5,274 nucleotides of DNA from Calditrichaceae bacterium. Lineage in GTDB: Bacteria > Calditrichota > Calditrichia > Calditrichales > Calditrichaceae. Both the position numbers and the translations under genes were made by a program. Shown here piece after piece: positions 4,861-5,274 of the stretch; the first letter of the stretch is position 1; every line of letters begins with the position of its first letter. Location of the stretch: assembly GCA_030622395.1 (NCBI GenBank), contig JAUXGF010000238.1, positions 1 through 5,274 on the forward strand, written 5' to 3'. The notes beneath the pieces are model-generated. The model worked only from the letters and a program-made list of their open reading frames with translations, was not told the origin of the DNA and ran no database searches.

Positions 4861-5274
4861 CTATATAGAATCCTCAATATCTTTTTTATATTTTGCTATT
4901 CCATTATAAATAGCGTTTGCAAGTTTTGTCTGTGTAGATTTTTGTTTCAACAGCTTTGCTTCAAATTTATTAGATATGTGTCCCATTTCAACTAAAATAT
5001 TCGGCATTGTAGCCCCAACCATTACCCAAAAGCCTCCTTGTTTTACGCCCAAATCTTTCATCCCAATCGGTTTTAATTTTTTTGATAATGATTTTTGAAC
5101 AACCGAAGCTAAATACTGACTCTGTTTAATAAAGGCATTTTGAGCCATAGTTGCAAGGATAAAATTGACGCCTTCATAACGTTTTTTATCTTCCATGCCC
5201 TCAAATTTAATCGACTCATTTTCTTTAAGCACTACGGCTTTTGCGCGGTCATCTTTATCGGCGCTTAAAAACCA
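4861..5274 (-). CDS. N-acetylmuramoyl-L-alanine amidase, C-terminal part (5' truncated)
   Basis: Amidase_3-type enzymes are zinc hydrolases that cut the bond between N-acetylmuramic acid and L-alanine in peptidoglycan, typically in the periplasm during cell separation. The frame is open to the window edge: 137 residues beginning WFLSADKDDRAKAV. A GTG at 5230-5232 is internal, not the start, because the family motif (FLS...D..A..V...EN) continues upstream of it. Visible hallmarks are VKQGGFWVM and MPNILVEMGHISN; the Glu there (codon 4987-4989) matches the catalytic glutamate that follows the zinc site. The zinc ligands near the N-terminus of the domain, and any signal peptide or AMIN domain, lie outside the window. 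The gene ends IEDSI-stop, 2 nt before murI. AmiC- or LytC-like subtype cannot be decided from this part. Confidence 0.9.
   Translation of the reverse strand, partial: WFLSADKDDRAKAVVLKENESIKFEGMEDKKRYEGVNFILATMAQNAFIKQSQYLASVVQKSLSKKLKPIGMKDLGVKQGGFWVMVGATMPNILVEMGHISNKFEAKLLKQKSTQTKLANAIYNGIAKYKKDIEDSI

Noticed and set aside
5230..5232. GTG as the start of the amidase gene
   Set aside because: The frame stays open to the window edge and the upstream residues WFLSADKDDRAKAV fit the amidase family, so the gene is truncated by the window and GTG is an internal Val.

Overview
The window looks like a chromosomal housekeeping segment from an AT-rich, Gram-negative bacterium. An outer-membrane barrel of the PorV/PorQ family, a short Obg without a C-terminal extension, and the intergenic repeat style suggest the FCB group or a related lineage (Ignavibacteriota, Calditrichota or Marinimicrobia-like). 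That placement is inference from protein features, not a measured phylogeny.

Layout, left to right. Positions 1-174 hold the C-terminal end of an unrecognised plus-strand gene, followed by a strong 11-bp hairpin terminator. Positions 175-547 hold no intact gene, but do contain a signal-peptide-like stub interrupted by a GC-rich mini-repeat. From 548 to the right edge, every intact gene is on the minus strand. In transcription order (right to left) these are: an N-acetylmuramoyl-L-alanine amidase cut by the window edge; murI (glutamate racemase), starting 2 nt after the amidase stop; a PorV/PorQ-like secreted barrel with its own good ribosome-binding site; obg (ribosome-assembly GTPase); and dprA (DNA-processing protein), whose proposed TTG start overlaps the obg stop by 4 nt. 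Amidase and murI both act on peptidoglycan and are probably co-transcribed. obg and dprA are probably translationally coupled.

The least ordinary material lies between the genes. Both larger gaps inside the minus-strand cluster (2650-2814 and 3772-4003) contain degenerate tandem repeats with a strict 7-nt period but different heptamer sequences. The second gap also contains a 26-bp imperfect inverted repeat (23 of 26 matches) whose arms, themselves made of heptamers, flank a third heptamer family. One tract runs into the end of murI and supplies its stop codon. Three intergenic regions also carry a small GC-rich element of the form CCCCGA...GGG, twice followed by TCGCTSCGC.

I see no defence system, insertion sequence with a transposase, CRISPR array, tRNA or rRNA. 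The genes themselves are ordinary; the repeats are the part worth a second look.
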